Shown here piece after piece: positions 1-7,104 of a DNA stretch of 43,661 nucleotides (position 1 is its first letter; every line of letters starts with the position of its first letter). The DNA comes from Anaerolineales bacterium. GTDB taxonomy: Bacteria > Chloroflexota > Anaerolineae > Anaerolineales > DRMV01. Both the position numbers and the translations under genes were made by a program. The DNA is taken from assembly GCA_026996855.1 (NCBI GenBank), contig JALWJZ010000066.1, positions 1 to 43,661 of the forward strand. Direction: 5' to 3'. The notes under the pieces were generated by a model. The model was given only the letters and a program-made list of their open reading frames with translations, did no database searches and was not told the DNA's origin.

Positions 1-2
1 CC

Positions 3-344
3 GTAGACCAGCGTCTCGAGACCCTTGCGCGGGAAATGGACCAGCGCTTTGAAGCCCTCATGCGGGAGATGGACAAGCGCTTCGAGGCCGTAGACCAGCG
101 TCTCGAAGCCCTCATGCGGGAGATGGACAAGCGCTTTGAGGCCGCAGACCAGCGTCTCGAGACCCTCGCGCGGGAAATGGACCAGCGCTTTGAAGCCCTC
201 ATGCGGGAGATGGACAAGCGCTTCGAGGCCGTAGACCAACGCTTTGACGCTTTGCAGCGGCAAATCGCCTTCATGCAATGGATGTTCTCGGTGTGGCTCA
301 CCTTGCTTTCGGCTTTGGCCGGTTGGATTGCTTTCTTCAAGTGA
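3..344 (+). CDS. Coiled-coil protein with C-terminal membrane anchor (5' end outside window)
   Basis: The reading frame is already open at the left edge, so the true start lies upstream. The visible part is a chain of near-identical 11-residue (MDQRFEALMRE) and 7-residue (MDKRFEA, VDQRLEA) units, rich in charged residues with a regular hydrophobic spacing. This is a strong coiled-coil signature mixing hendecads and heptads. The last 26 residues are hydrophobic and aromatic and form one transmembrane helix ending in FFK. Chloroflexi and cyanobacteria carry many such short coiled-coil plus tail-anchor proteins of unknown role. The repeats are nearly identical at DNA level, so copy number may vary between strains. 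No function is assigned. Confidence 0.7.
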   Translation, partial: VDQRLETLAREMDQRFEALMREMDKRFEAVDQRLEALMREMDKRFEAADQRLETLAREMDQRFEALMREMDKRFEAVDQRFDALQRQIAFMQWMFSVWLTLLSALAGWIAFFK

Positions 345-398
345 TCTGCCAGCCGGATTGACCTGTCCGTTTCCTTCTCCCTCATTTTGGAGTTTCTC

Positions 399-1265
399 AT
401 GGGTGCACGACCACAACTGTCTCCCCCGGATTACTTCGACCTTCCACATATCGACGAGGCCGTTCAGGTCATACAGCGGACGACGTCGCTCCGGCCCCGT
501 ATCGGGCTGATTTTGGGTTCCGGCCTGGCCCAGGTGGTGGAACACGGCATGGATGTGGAAGCCGTGCTCCGTTATGAGGACATTCCCTACTGGCCGGAAT
601 CCCGGGTGGTGGGGCACCCCGGACGACTGTTCCTAGGCCGCTGGGCCGGTCATCCTGTCATGCTGATGCAAGGGCGGGCGCATTATTACGAAGGCTACAC
701 CATGGCCCAGGTCACCTTTCCCGTGCGGGTGATGCAGCGTATGGGCATTGAAATGCTCATCGTGACGAACGCTGCGGGCGGCCTCAACCCCGCTTTCGAG
801 CCGGGGGATTTGATGCTAATTCGTGACCACCTGAACCTCATCGGTATGATGGGCCTCAGCCCCTTGCGAGGGCCGAACCTGGAGGCTTTCGGACCACGAT
901 TCCCCTCCATGCGGAACGCCTACGACCCGGCATTGCGTGAACTGGCGCGAAGAGTAGCCGCCGAACTGGAGGACGTTCCTTTGCACGAGGGGGTCTATGT
1001 GGGTCTGGGCGGACCGCAATTCGAGACGCCCGCAGAACTCCGCTTCCTCCGGCAAATCGGCGGCGACGCCGTGGGCATGTCCACCGTGGCCGAAGTAACC
1101 GTGGCGCGGCATGGCGGAACGCGTGTGTTGGGCATCTCCGGCATCAGCAACAAGGCCGTATGGGACGAGGACCTGGAACCCACCCATGAAGAAGTCCTGG
1201 AAGCGGGCCGCATCATGGTGCCGCGTATGGCCCGCCTCATCGAAGGGGTCCTCCGGCAACTGTGA
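399..1265 (+). CDS. Purine nucleoside phosphorylase (trimeric PNP-I type)
   Basis: Cytosolic enzyme of purine salvage: it splits inosine or guanosine with phosphate to the base and ribose-1-phosphate. The 288-residue product matches the trimeric class in length. Visible motifs are the glycine-rich phosphate loop GLILGSGLAQ (about 36-45), GRAHYYEGY, the VTNAAGGLN segment, the purine-site GPQFETPAE (205-213), GMSTVAEV (226-233, usually GMSTVPEV) and ISNKA with the base-binding Asn near 251. The ATG at 399 is preferred because GGAG at 389-392 sits six bases upstream; an in-frame TTG at 387 would swallow that site. The stop overlaps the next start (TGATG), so the two are translationally coupled. 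Guanosine/inosine versus other purine specificity is not settled. Confidence 0.93.
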   Translation: MGARPQLSPPDYFDLPHIDEAVQVIQRTTSLRPRIGLILGSGLAQVVEHGMDVEAVLRYEDIPYWPESRVVGHPGRLFLGRWAGHPVMLMQGRAHYYEGYTMAQVTFPVRVMQRMGIEMLIVTNAAGGLNPAFEPGDLMLIRDHLNLIGMMGLSPLRGPNLEAFGPRFPSMRNAYDPALRELARRVAAELEDVPLHEGVYVGLGGPQFETPAELRFLRQIGGDAVGMSTVAEVTVARHGGTRVLGISGISNKAVWDEDLEPTHEEVLEAGRIMVPRMARLIEGVLRQL

Positions 1266-1939
1266 TGGATAACCTGTTTCAACGGATTCACCAGTACGAA
1301 ACCGGTTTGTACTTGCTTTTGGCGTTCCCCTTGGTACTTCTGCTCCTGCGGGCCTGGAAGGCCTGGACGGAAGTCCAAGGGGCGCTTTTCGGTTTGGAAT
1401 GGGAACAGGCCCGACGGCGTTTCTATCACAGCCTTCTGGGGGCAACTTTCGTGCTGGGCTTGATGGTGGCCGTGTTTTTCGCCGCCACGTTGGGGCGAAG
1501 GGAATACGTGGGCATGGTCATCCCCACGATTACCGCGACCCTGCCCCTCACGCCCGATGCAACCACGGGCACGCCCCAGCCCACGGCTTCTCCTACGCCT
1601 CTGCCTCCAGCCGAACCGGACCTGGAAGCCTGCATCCCCGGCCAGGTTGAAATCGTGGAACCGGCCAACGGTGCCACTGTACAGGGCGAAATTCAAATTC
1701 GCGGTTCGGCTTCGATTCCGAATTTCGCTTTCTACAAGGTGGAGTTTGCCCCGAAAGGCACCGCCCTGTTCCTCACCATCAAGGCCGGGCGTCAGCCCAA
1801 GGTGGACGACGTATTGGTGGACGTCTGGGATACCGGCCTTCTGACGCCGGGCGACTACCTGTTGCAATTGGTGGTGGTGGATACCGCGGGAAAAGCCCAA
1901 CCTCCCTGCCGTATTTTGATTCACGTGCAGGCGCCTTGA
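1265..1939 (+). CDS. Membrane protein with two TM helices, Pro/Thr linker and Ig-like domain
   Basis: Function unknown. The 224-residue product starts at an ATG overlapping the phosphorylase stop. It has a hydrophobic helix at about 15-30, a basic/aromatic loop, and a second helix at about 57-77. A low-complexity Pro/Thr linker (about 95-118) follows, then a C-terminal beta-rich domain beginning near CIPGQVEIVEPANGATV. The pattern 'P.nGatv.g.i.i.G.a...f..y.ve' is typical of bacterial Ig-like domains exposed outside the membrane. A similar linker plus Ig-like layout occurs in the lipoprotein at 11990. Coupling to the phosphorylase suggests co-expression rather than a shared pathway. Confidence 0.75.
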   Translation: MDNLFQRIHQYETGLYLLLAFPLVLLLLRAWKAWTEVQGALFGLEWEQARRRFYHSLLGATFVLGLMVAVFFAATLGRREYVGMVIPTITATLPLTPDATTGTPQPTASPTPLPPAEPDLEACIPGQVEIVEPANGATVQGEIQIRGSASIPNFAFYKVEFAPKGTALFLTIKAGRQPKVDDVLVDVWDTGLLTPGDYLLQLVVVDTAGKAQPPCRILIHVQAP

Positions 1940-1971
1940 GGAATCCTTTCCATGGGTTGAGGGAGCCTTCC

Positions 1972-2889
1972 ATGACCCCCACCCTTTCTCGTCCGTCTTC
2001 TGTGTGGCAAATTTGGTGGATGGCCGCGCGGCCCAAGACGTTGCCCGCAGCCGTGGCCGGTGTGGTGGCCGGCCTGGGTCTGGCCCTGGCCCAGGGGGCG
2101 TTTCACCCCGGGGTGGCGGTGGCTACCCTGGTGGCCGCGGTGCTGCTGCAAATCGGGGTCAACCTGGCCAACGATGCGCAGGACTACCAGCGGGGCGCAG
2201 ACCGCCCGGAAGAGCGCCTGGGACCGCCGCGGGTCACGGCTCTGGGCTGGCTTCCTCCAGAGACCGTGCTCCGGGGGGCCTGGGTCACCTTTGGCCTGGC
2301 CGCGTTGGTAGGGCTGTACTTGGTTTGGGTAGGGGGCGTCCCCATCCTGGCCATTGGCGTGGCGGCCATCCTGTCCGCCTGGGCCTATTCGGGTGGGCCT
2401 TTTCCCTTGGCCTATCACGGTTTGGGCGAAATCTTCGTCTTCGTGTTCTTCGGCCCGGTGGCCGTGGCCGGGACGTTCTACCTGCAAACCGGGACCCTGC
2501 ACCCCTGGGTGGGGTGGTTGGGCACCGGTGTGGGCCTGCTCATCACCGCCATCTTGGTGGTGAACAACTACCGGGACCTGGAAAACGACCGGAAGGCGGG
2601 AAAACGCACCCTGGCCGTGCGCATGGGGCCGCGCAAAACCCAATGGGAATTCGCTTTGTTGGTGCTCGTGCCCTATGCCCTGCCCTTGATTGGCGGTCTG
2701 CTGGGAGCAACCCCCTGGACCTGGCTGGTGGTGGAACTTTCCCTTCCAAAGGCCTGGTGGTTGGTGCGCGAATTCTCAAAACGAACCGGACGGGCCTTGA
2801 ATCCGCTGTTGGCCTTCACGGGAAAGCTGGCCTTTTGGTATGCTTTGCTCAGCGCGCTGGGTTTCGTAGCGGCTCGTTGGGTCACGTAG
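1972..2889 (+). CDS. menA: 1,4-dihydroxy-2-naphthoate polyprenyltransferase (MenA)
   Basis: UbiA-superfamily integral membrane enzyme. It attaches the polyprenyl chain to 1,4-dihydroxy-2-naphthoate, giving demethylmenaquinone. The 305-residue product shows both Asp-rich Mg-diphosphate motifs: NLANDAQDYQRGAD early, and NNYRDLENDRKAGKRTLAVR in the second half. Around them are eight or nine hydrophobic helices, and the N-terminus has the MenA-like WWMAARPKTLPAA. The ATG at 1972 has GAGGGAG six bases upstream, so the longer in-frame start at 1936 is rejected. It implies menaquinone-based respiration, consistent with the ATP synthase genes downstream. No other men genes are in the window. Confidence 0.92.
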   Translation: MTPTLSRPSSVWQIWWMAARPKTLPAAVAGVVAGLGLALAQGAFHPGVAVATLVAAVLLQIGVNLANDAQDYQRGADRPEERLGPPRVTALGWLPPETVLRGAWVTFGLAALVGLYLVWVGGVPILAIGVAAILSAWAYSGGPFPLAYHGLGEIFVFVFFGPVAVAGTFYLQTGTLHPWVGWLGTGVGLLITAILVVNNYRDLENDRKAGKRTLAVRMGPRKTQWEFALLVLVPYALPLIGGLLGATPWTWLVVELSLPKAWWLVREFSKRTGRALNPLLAFTGKLAFWYALLSALGFVAARWVT

Positions 2890-2984
2890 ACGGGGCATCC
2901 GCTGGCCTTGAAGGGTTCCTGAAGCACTCGTCCGCTTTGCCGGTATGTCGAGGGAAAACCGCATCCCTGATGGAGCAGGCTCAA

Positions 2985-4127
2985 ATGTTGTCGCCTGACC
3001 TTTCCCCAAAAGAGGCCTGGGTAACCTGGGCCGAGGTGGACCTGGACGCACTGGCTCATAATGTGCGGCAGATACGTGCCTTCGTGGGCGAAAAGGTTCA
3101 GGTCATCGCGGTGGTGAAGGCCGACGCGTACGGCCACGGCATGGTACCGGTGGCCCAGGCTGCGCTTCGGGCCGGGGCCGCGCGGCTGGCAGTGCACCGG
3201 GTACAGGAAGGGATTGCCCTGCGCCGGGCAGGGATTCAGGCCCCCATTTTGTTGTTGGGCTATGCGCCGTTGGCCGCGGTTCCCCAGGTGGTGGATTATG
3301 GATTGACGCCCACTGTGTTGACCACGGATTTCGTGGACGCACTCCACACGCAGGCCCCCGAAGGGTTCCCCATTCACGTGAAGGTGGATACCGGCATGGG
3401 CCGTTTTGGCCTGCTTCCCCACGAAGTGGTGGATTTCCTTCGGTATGTGCGACGCTATGCACCGAAACTGCGCCTGGAAGGGCTGTATACCCATTTCGCC
3501 ACTGCGGATGAGGCCGATACCACGTACTTGCATCACCAGTGGCAGGCCTTTCAGGAAGTGATGGCGCAGGCCCAGGCCGCCGGGTTTGCTTTTCCGTTGA
3601 AACATGCCTGCAACAGCGCGGCCACCTTTGCCCTTCCCGAGGCGCATCTGGACGCCGTTCGACCGGGTATTGCGTTGTACGGGATGCGTCCTTCGCTGGA
3701 ATGGAAAACGCCCGTGCCGTTGCGCCCGGCTTTGGCCTTGAAAAGCCGGGTGGCCCGGGTACGGGTGCTCCCTGCGGGAAGCAGCATCGGTTATGGCCGC
3801 ACCTATCGCACGGACAGGCCACAACGGGTGGCCCTGGTGCCGGTGGGCTATGGGGATGGTTACGTGCGCGCCCTTTCCAACAAAGGCTATGTGCTGATCC
3901 AGGGAAAACGGTGTCGCATTTTGGGACGGGTGAGCATGGACCAGATTGTGGTGGATGCCGACCCGGTGCCCCAGGTAGGGATGGAAGACGAAGTGGTGCT
4001 TATCGGCGCCCAGGGTGGCGACCGTATCACCGCGGAGGAAGTCGCGGCCTGGGCCGGAACCATCAATTACGAGGTCACCACCCTGTTGCAGCCGCGCGTC
4101 CCTCGATTTTATCGAGCCACCCGGTAG
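2985..4127 (+). CDS. alr: Alanine racemase (PLP-dependent)
   Basis: Interconverts L- and D-alanine for peptidoglycan synthesis. The N-terminal TIM barrel carries the PLP lysine in VVKADAYGHG. KVDTGMGRFG, the LYTHFATADE segment and RPGIALYG follow in the usual order. The C-terminal beta domain has SIGYGRTY with the second catalytic base Tyr and the RVSMDQIVVD motif. About 380 residues is normal for the family. Two in-frame ATGs compete: 2985 has GGAG nine bases upstream, and 2970 has only a distant GAGG; 2985 is chosen. A much longer open frame reaching back over menA (from 2004) is a shadow of high GC content. Confidence 0.93.
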   Translation: MLSPDLSPKEAWVTWAEVDLDALAHNVRQIRAFVGEKVQVIAVVKADAYGHGMVPVAQAALRAGAARLAVHRVQEGIALRRAGIQAPILLLGYAPLAAVPQVVDYGLTPTVLTTDFVDALHTQAPEGFPIHVKVDTGMGRFGLLPHEVVDFLRYVRRYAPKLRLEGLYTHFATADEADTTYLHHQWQAFQEVMAQAQAAGFAFPLKHACNSAATFALPEAHLDAVRPGIALYGMRPSLEWKTPVPLRPALALKSRVARVRVLPAGSSIGYGRTYRTDRPQRVALVPVGYGDGYVRALSNKGYVLIQGKRCRILGRVSMDQIVVDADPVPQVGMEDEVVLIGAQGGDRITAEEVAAWAGTINYEVTTLLQPRVPRFYRATR

Positions 4128-4149
4128 CCCTCGCCAGTGCAGAAACGCC

Positions 4150-4950
4150 ATGCCCGTGTCTCCCCCGTTTTCACGCTCCTTGAAGATTGCCCTGGCCGGC
4201 CTGGCTTTTTACTTCGCCCTCATGGGGTGGTTGCCCCTGGCTGCGGCCCTGGGGAACCAGCCCCCTGGGTGGGTTACGGGGGTGGCTTTTTGGGGTCTGA
4301 TGACCTTCACCATCGGCCACGCCGTGCATACCTGGGGCGGGCCGCGTGCCCTGGCTTTTTTGGCCTGGGCCGGCGGTGTGACCTGGACCTTTGAGGTGCT
4401 GGGGGTGCACACCGGCTGGCCATTTGGCGCTTACGTATATACGTCGCCTCACCTTCGCCCAAAGGTTCTGGGGGTGCCGGTCTTCGTGCCTTTGGTTTGG
4501 GCCGTGATGGCTTATCCCGCCTGGCATCTGGCCCATCGCGCTTTTCCCCACGGTCCTCGCTGGCTCAAAACCCTGATGGCTGCCTGGGCGCTGACGAGTT
4601 GGGATTTGTTGGCCGACCCGCTTTTGGTGAACGTTGGGCAATGGCGCTGGCTGTCTTCGGGCGCGTATTTCGGCATTCCGGTGCAAAACTACCTGGGATG
4701 GCTGCTCACCGCGAGCGTGGTCTTTGCGGGATGGGGCTGGCCTGCAATGCGCGCAGATGGCGATGTCTGGCCCTGGCTTGCCTATGCCGGCATCGCAGTG
4801 CTATACGTGGTGCTGACCTGGCAGGCGGGCCTGCATGGAGCCGCGCTGGCCGGTGGTCTGGCCACGGGCGCGGTGGCTTTGTGGAGCCTTCCCCATTTCT
4901 GGCCCTTCCAGGTCGGTCCCTATCATCCGAGCGATGAGGTGAAAACATGA
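4150..4950 (+). CDS. Carotenoid biosynthesis protein, CruF/DUF422 family
   Basis: Polytopic membrane protein of 266 residues with about seven hydrophobic helices. It shows the DUF422/CruF signatures: GWPFGAYVYTSPHL, then LGVPVFVPLVWAVMAYPAW, then WDLLADPLLV and YFGIPVQNYLGW. Family members hydrate the psi-end of acyclic carotenoids (gamma-carotene 1'-hydroxylase CruF, or the C50 bisanhydrobacterioruberin hydratase). The substrate here is inferred only, as no other carotenoid gene is in the window. The start is the first ATG past the alr stop; no clear ribosome site precedes it. The stop overlaps the next gene by ATGA. Confidence 0.82.
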   Translation: MPVSPPFSRSLKIALAGLAFYFALMGWLPLAAALGNQPPGWVTGVAFWGLMTFTIGHAVHTWGGPRALAFLAWAGGVTWTFEVLGVHTGWPFGAYVYTSPHLRPKVLGVPVFVPLVWAVMAYPAWHLAHRAFPHGPRWLKTLMAAWALTSWDLLADPLLVNVGQWRWLSSGAYFGIPVQNYLGWLLTASVVFAGWGWPAMRADGDVWPWLAYAGIAVLYVVLTWQAGLHGAALAGGLATGAVALWSLPHFWPFQVGPYHPSDEVKT

Positions 4951-5516
4951 GGTTCAAAGGGTCCTGGAGTTGGTCCATGGTGGTTGGCGTGATGACTCTG
5001 GCGGGAATGGTGGGAAGCCTCTACGCGTTCACCCCCACCCCCGGTCCCATGATCGAGGTGGTTCCGGGCACGGAACGGCAGATTACCGTGCGGGCCGGGC
5101 CAGGGGTGGATTACCCCGTGGTTGGGGTCCTGGTGGTGGGCCAGCGTGCGCCGGCGTTGGGCCGCAGCCCCGGTGGAAACTGGATAAAGATTCGCTATCC
5201 CGGTGCTCCCGATGGTACGGGCTGGGTTTTCTTCCGCTATGTTCAGGTCATCAACGGACCGTTACCCACCGTGGAGGTCCCTCCCACGCCGACGGAAGTG
5301 CTACCCACGCCCGACCCTACGCTGGCCGCTCAATTCCTGCTGGCCACGCCTCCAACCCGGTTGCCCACTTTTACCCCACCGCCGCCGCTGGCTCAGCCCA
5401 CGTTTCTGCCGCCCGAGCCGGCGCTGGAGGACCGGTTTCCCATGGCTCTGGTGATTTTCGCTTTGCTGGTCTTCGGTTCTTTGGGGTTGGTCTTTTCCTA
5501 CTTGCAAGAGCGGTGA
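4947..5516 (+). CDS. Exported SH3b-domain protein with C-terminal TM helix
   Basis: 189 residues. An N-terminal signal-like helix (about 9-28) is followed by a bacterial SH3 domain (about 40-100: ITVRAGPGVDYPVVGVL...WIKIRYP...GWVFFRYV). Then come a long Pro/Thr-rich spacer and a final transmembrane helix (about 165-184) ending in a short basic tail. SH3b domains commonly bind cell-wall material or act as adaptors outside the membrane; here no enzymatic domain is attached. It starts by ATGA overlap with the carotenoid gene and its stop overlaps the GTG of the prepilin peptidase, so the three are probably one transcript. The exact role is unknown. Confidence 0.75.
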   Translation: MRFKGSWSWSMVVGVMTLAGMVGSLYAFTPTPGPMIEVVPGTERQITVRAGPGVDYPVVGVLVVGQRAPALGRSPGGNWIKIRYPGAPDGTGWVFFRYVQVINGPLPTVEVPPTPTEVLPTPDPTLAAQFLLATPPTRLPTFTPPPPLAQPTFLPPEPALEDRFPMALVIFALLVFGSLGLVFSYLQER

Positions 5517-6250
5517 ACACGATGGTGGCTTTGTTCCTCCTTGGTACCTTCACCGGGTGTGTGCTCAACGTGCTGTTGGACGGCCTGGGCCGGGGTTCCT
5601 GGTCTCGCGCTCGGGTTTGCCCCGGCTGCGACGCCCCGCGTCCCTGGTGGCTGTACGTTTGTGGACTGCGTCCCTGCTCCGCTTGTGGTCATCGGGCTTG
5701 GAGGGCTTGGGGAATGGTCCTGGGATTGGGGGTGGCCACCGCCCTTCTTGGGCTTTGGCCGGGGCCGTTGGGTTTCTGGCCCACGTGGGGGTTTTTGGTG
5801 TATGCGGTTTTCGACACCGTCTTGGATTTGGAACATCGCATCGTCTTCCCGGAGGTGGAACTGGCCGCCGGAATACTGGCCGCGGTGTTTGGCGTTCTGC
5901 GAAGGGGGTGGTGGCCCACCCTGATGGGCGGTCTCGCGGGTGCCGTCGTGATGGGTGGTTTCTACCTGCTGGGTAAGGTCTTACAAAAGCCTCTGGCCCG
6001 CCGGGGATACGGTCAGGCAGAAGAGCCGCCACTGGGCCTGGGGGATGTGTTCGTCAGCGCGGTGTTGGGTCTGTTCTTCGGGTGGCCGGCCATCATGGGG
6101 GTGCTTTTCCTGGCGGTCTTTGCAGCCGGAGGATTTGGCCTCCTGGTGCTGTTGTGGGCTTGGGGACGCAACAAGCAGGGCTCGGTGTATCTGCCTTATG
6201 CGCCCTTTTTGTTTTTTGGGGGGTGGTTGACTTTATGGTTGGCACGATGA
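5513..6250 (+). CDS. Prepilin peptidase (A24 family, PilD/TadV-like), compact form
   Basis: Inner-membrane aspartic protease that trims leader peptides of type IV pilins or pseudopilins. The four-cysteine N-terminal motif is present (CPGC...CGLRPCSACG). Both catalytic Asp sites can be seen: YAVFDTVLDLEHRIVFPE and GLGDVFVSAVLGLFFGWP (the GxGD motif). About 245 residues with a shortened N-terminal region suggests that any N-methyltransferase activity may be reduced or absent. The GTG at 5513 overlaps the upstream TGA; ATG at 5522 is an equally plausible start. No pilin genes are in the window. Confidence 0.85.
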   Translation: MNTMVALFLLGTFTGCVLNVLLDGLGRGSWSRARVCPGCDAPRPWWLYVCGLRPCSACGHRAWRAWGMVLGLGVATALLGLWPGPLGFWPTWGFLVYAVFDTVLDLEHRIVFPEVELAAGILAAVFGVLRRGWWPTLMGGLAGAVVMGGFYLLGKVLQKPLARRGYGQAEEPPLGLGDVFVSAVLGLFFGWPAIMGVLFLAVFAAGGFGLLVLLWAWGRNKQGSVYLPYAPFLFFGGWLTLWLAR

Positions 6251-6351
6251 AAGGGCGACATGTTTTTGGAATGCGGGAACATTTGACAGAACCCTGATGT
6301 TTGCGAATCAGCAAACCTTCCCCGTGGTTTGGTTCGTTAACAAAATTGTTA

Positions 6352-6380
6352 TTCACGCTGCCGGGGCTTTGTGTTACACT
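6352..6380 (+). promoter_or_regulatory. Candidate promoter of the DUF2892 gene
   Basis: TTCACG (6352-6357), 17-base spacer, TACACT (6375-6380), 46 bases upstream of the ATG at 6427. The surrounding 6251-6426 gap is locally AT-richer than its neighbours. The -10 region shares the 11-mer TTTGTGTTACA with the atp promoter at 6728-6755, which supports both. Confidence 0.5.
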
Positions 6381-6426
6381 TTTTTTGTAACGAACGCAAG
6401 AGTTTTCGGACGCCAGGAGGTGAGCC

Positions 6427-6621
6427 ATGACGGTAAACGAGGCCACGTGGGATCGCGTTGTGCGGGTGATTTTGGGTCTGATCCTGGCCTATTTCGGATT
6501 CTTCAGCATGGGAGGGACCGGCGGCATCATTCTGGGCGTCATTGGTTTGGTGCTCATCGTAACCGGTGTGGTGGGCTTCTGCCCGGCCTACCGGCTTTTG
6601 GGCTTTAGCACCAAGAAGTAG
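6427..6621 (+). CDS. Small DUF2892 (YgaP-like TM domain) membrane protein
   Basis: 64 residues with two hydrophobic helices separated by a glycine turn (MGGTGG), and the family's closing motif GFCPAYRLLGFSTKK. DUF2892 is the membrane half of YgaP-type rhodanese proteins and also exists alone, as here. The cysteine in GFCP is conserved in the family, but no rhodanese domain accompanies it. AGGAGG at 6415-6420 sits six bases before the ATG. It is monocistronic: its own promoter lies upstream and a strong intrinsic terminator follows immediately. Confidence 0.88.
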   Translation: MTVNEATWDRVVRVILGLILAYFGFFSMGGTGGIILGVIGLVLIVTGVVGFCPAYRLLGFSTKK

Positions 6622-6649
6622 CCCAGCGGCACGCGTTGCCCGTCTTTCG

Positions 6650-6693
6650 CTCCGGCTCCCGGCTTTTCTTGGGAGCCGGAGTTTTGTTTTTAT
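6650..6693 (+). terminator. Strong rho-independent terminator
   Basis: An 11-bp perfect stem (CTCCGGCTCCC at 6650-6660 with GGGAGCCGGAG at 6671-6681), 10-base loop, then TTTTGTTTTT. It closes the DUF2892 transcript and separates it from the atp promoter. Confidence 0.92.
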
Positions 6694-6727
6694 CCGGGAA
6701 CGAAAACCGAAAATTCGTTTCCGCAAA

Positions 6728-6755
6728 TTGACGCTTGCAGGTTTTGTGTTACAAT
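6728..6755 (+). promoter_or_regulatory. Promoter of the atp (F0) operon
   Basis: TTGACG (6728-6733), 16-base spacer, TACAAT (6750-6755). A start site near 6762 would make the leader about 45 bases to atpI. It lies directly after the terminator at 6650-6693. The position excludes the in-frame ATG at 6754, which would sit inside the -10 box. Confidence 0.75.
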
Positions 6756-6784
6756 GCCCCCGTGTTGCCGAGGAAGGCGGACAC

Positions 6785-6811
6785 ATGGCTTTGGGATGGT
6801 TGGACATATGA
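6785..6811 (+). CDS. Possible 8-codon leader ORF translationally coupled to atpI
   Basis: ATG at 6785 reads MALGWLDI and stops at TGA 6809-6811. It is preceded at seven bases by GAGGAAGG (6770-6777), the only strong ribosome site in the leader. The stop overlaps the atpI ATG at 6808 by ATGA. The arrangement suggests ribosomes load here and re-initiate on atpI. It could also be fortuitous; the peptide itself probably has no function. Confidence 0.4.
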   Translation: MALGWLDI

Positions 6812-7104
6812 CGTCGAAGCGGTCGAGGAGGCAATATGCCTGGAATTTGGTCCTGGCCAGCGTGGTGAGCCAGGTAGGGTGTTTAACCACCGTCATCGTA
6901 GTCGGGGCGTTGCTTTTGGGGCTGTGGTTGGATGCCCGTTTTGGAACCAAACCCTGGTTTACGGTGGTCCTTTTGGTAGGAAGCGTTCCGGTGACGCTGG
7001 TCACAATGTTTTGGATTGTCCGCCGTTTGACTGCCCAGATTCGACCCGAACCATCCATCTTTGCATCACAGGAGGCGAAGGGTGACGGCCCATACGAGCC
7101 ATGA
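6808..7104 (+). CDS. atpI: AtpZ/AtpI-family ATP synthase accessory membrane protein
   Basis: 98 residues. A basic N-terminus (TSKRSRRQYAW) is followed by two transmembrane helices (about 15-37 and 45-67) joined by a short loop containing GLWLDARFG, the usual layout of AtpI/AtpZ proteins encoded first in ATP synthase operons. The family assists c-ring assembly and/or Mg transport linked to the synthase. ATG 6808 is chosen because 6754 lies inside the promoter and 6796 has no ribosome site. The gene overlaps the start of atpB by 23 bases. Confidence 0.8.
   Translation: MTSKRSRRQYAWNLVLASVVSQVGCLTTVIVVGALLLGLWLDARFGTKPWFTVVLLVGSVPVTLVTMFWIVRRLTAQIRPEPSIFASQEAKGDGPYEP

Noticed and set aside
2004-2984. 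N-terminal extension that would fuse a Gly/Arg-rich region to alanine racemase
   Set aside because: It is the out-of-frame shadow of menA; the racemase starts at 2970 or 2985.
2673-4151. 492-residue minus-strand ORF
   Set aside because: Antisense to alanine racemase, with no domain and no ribosome site.
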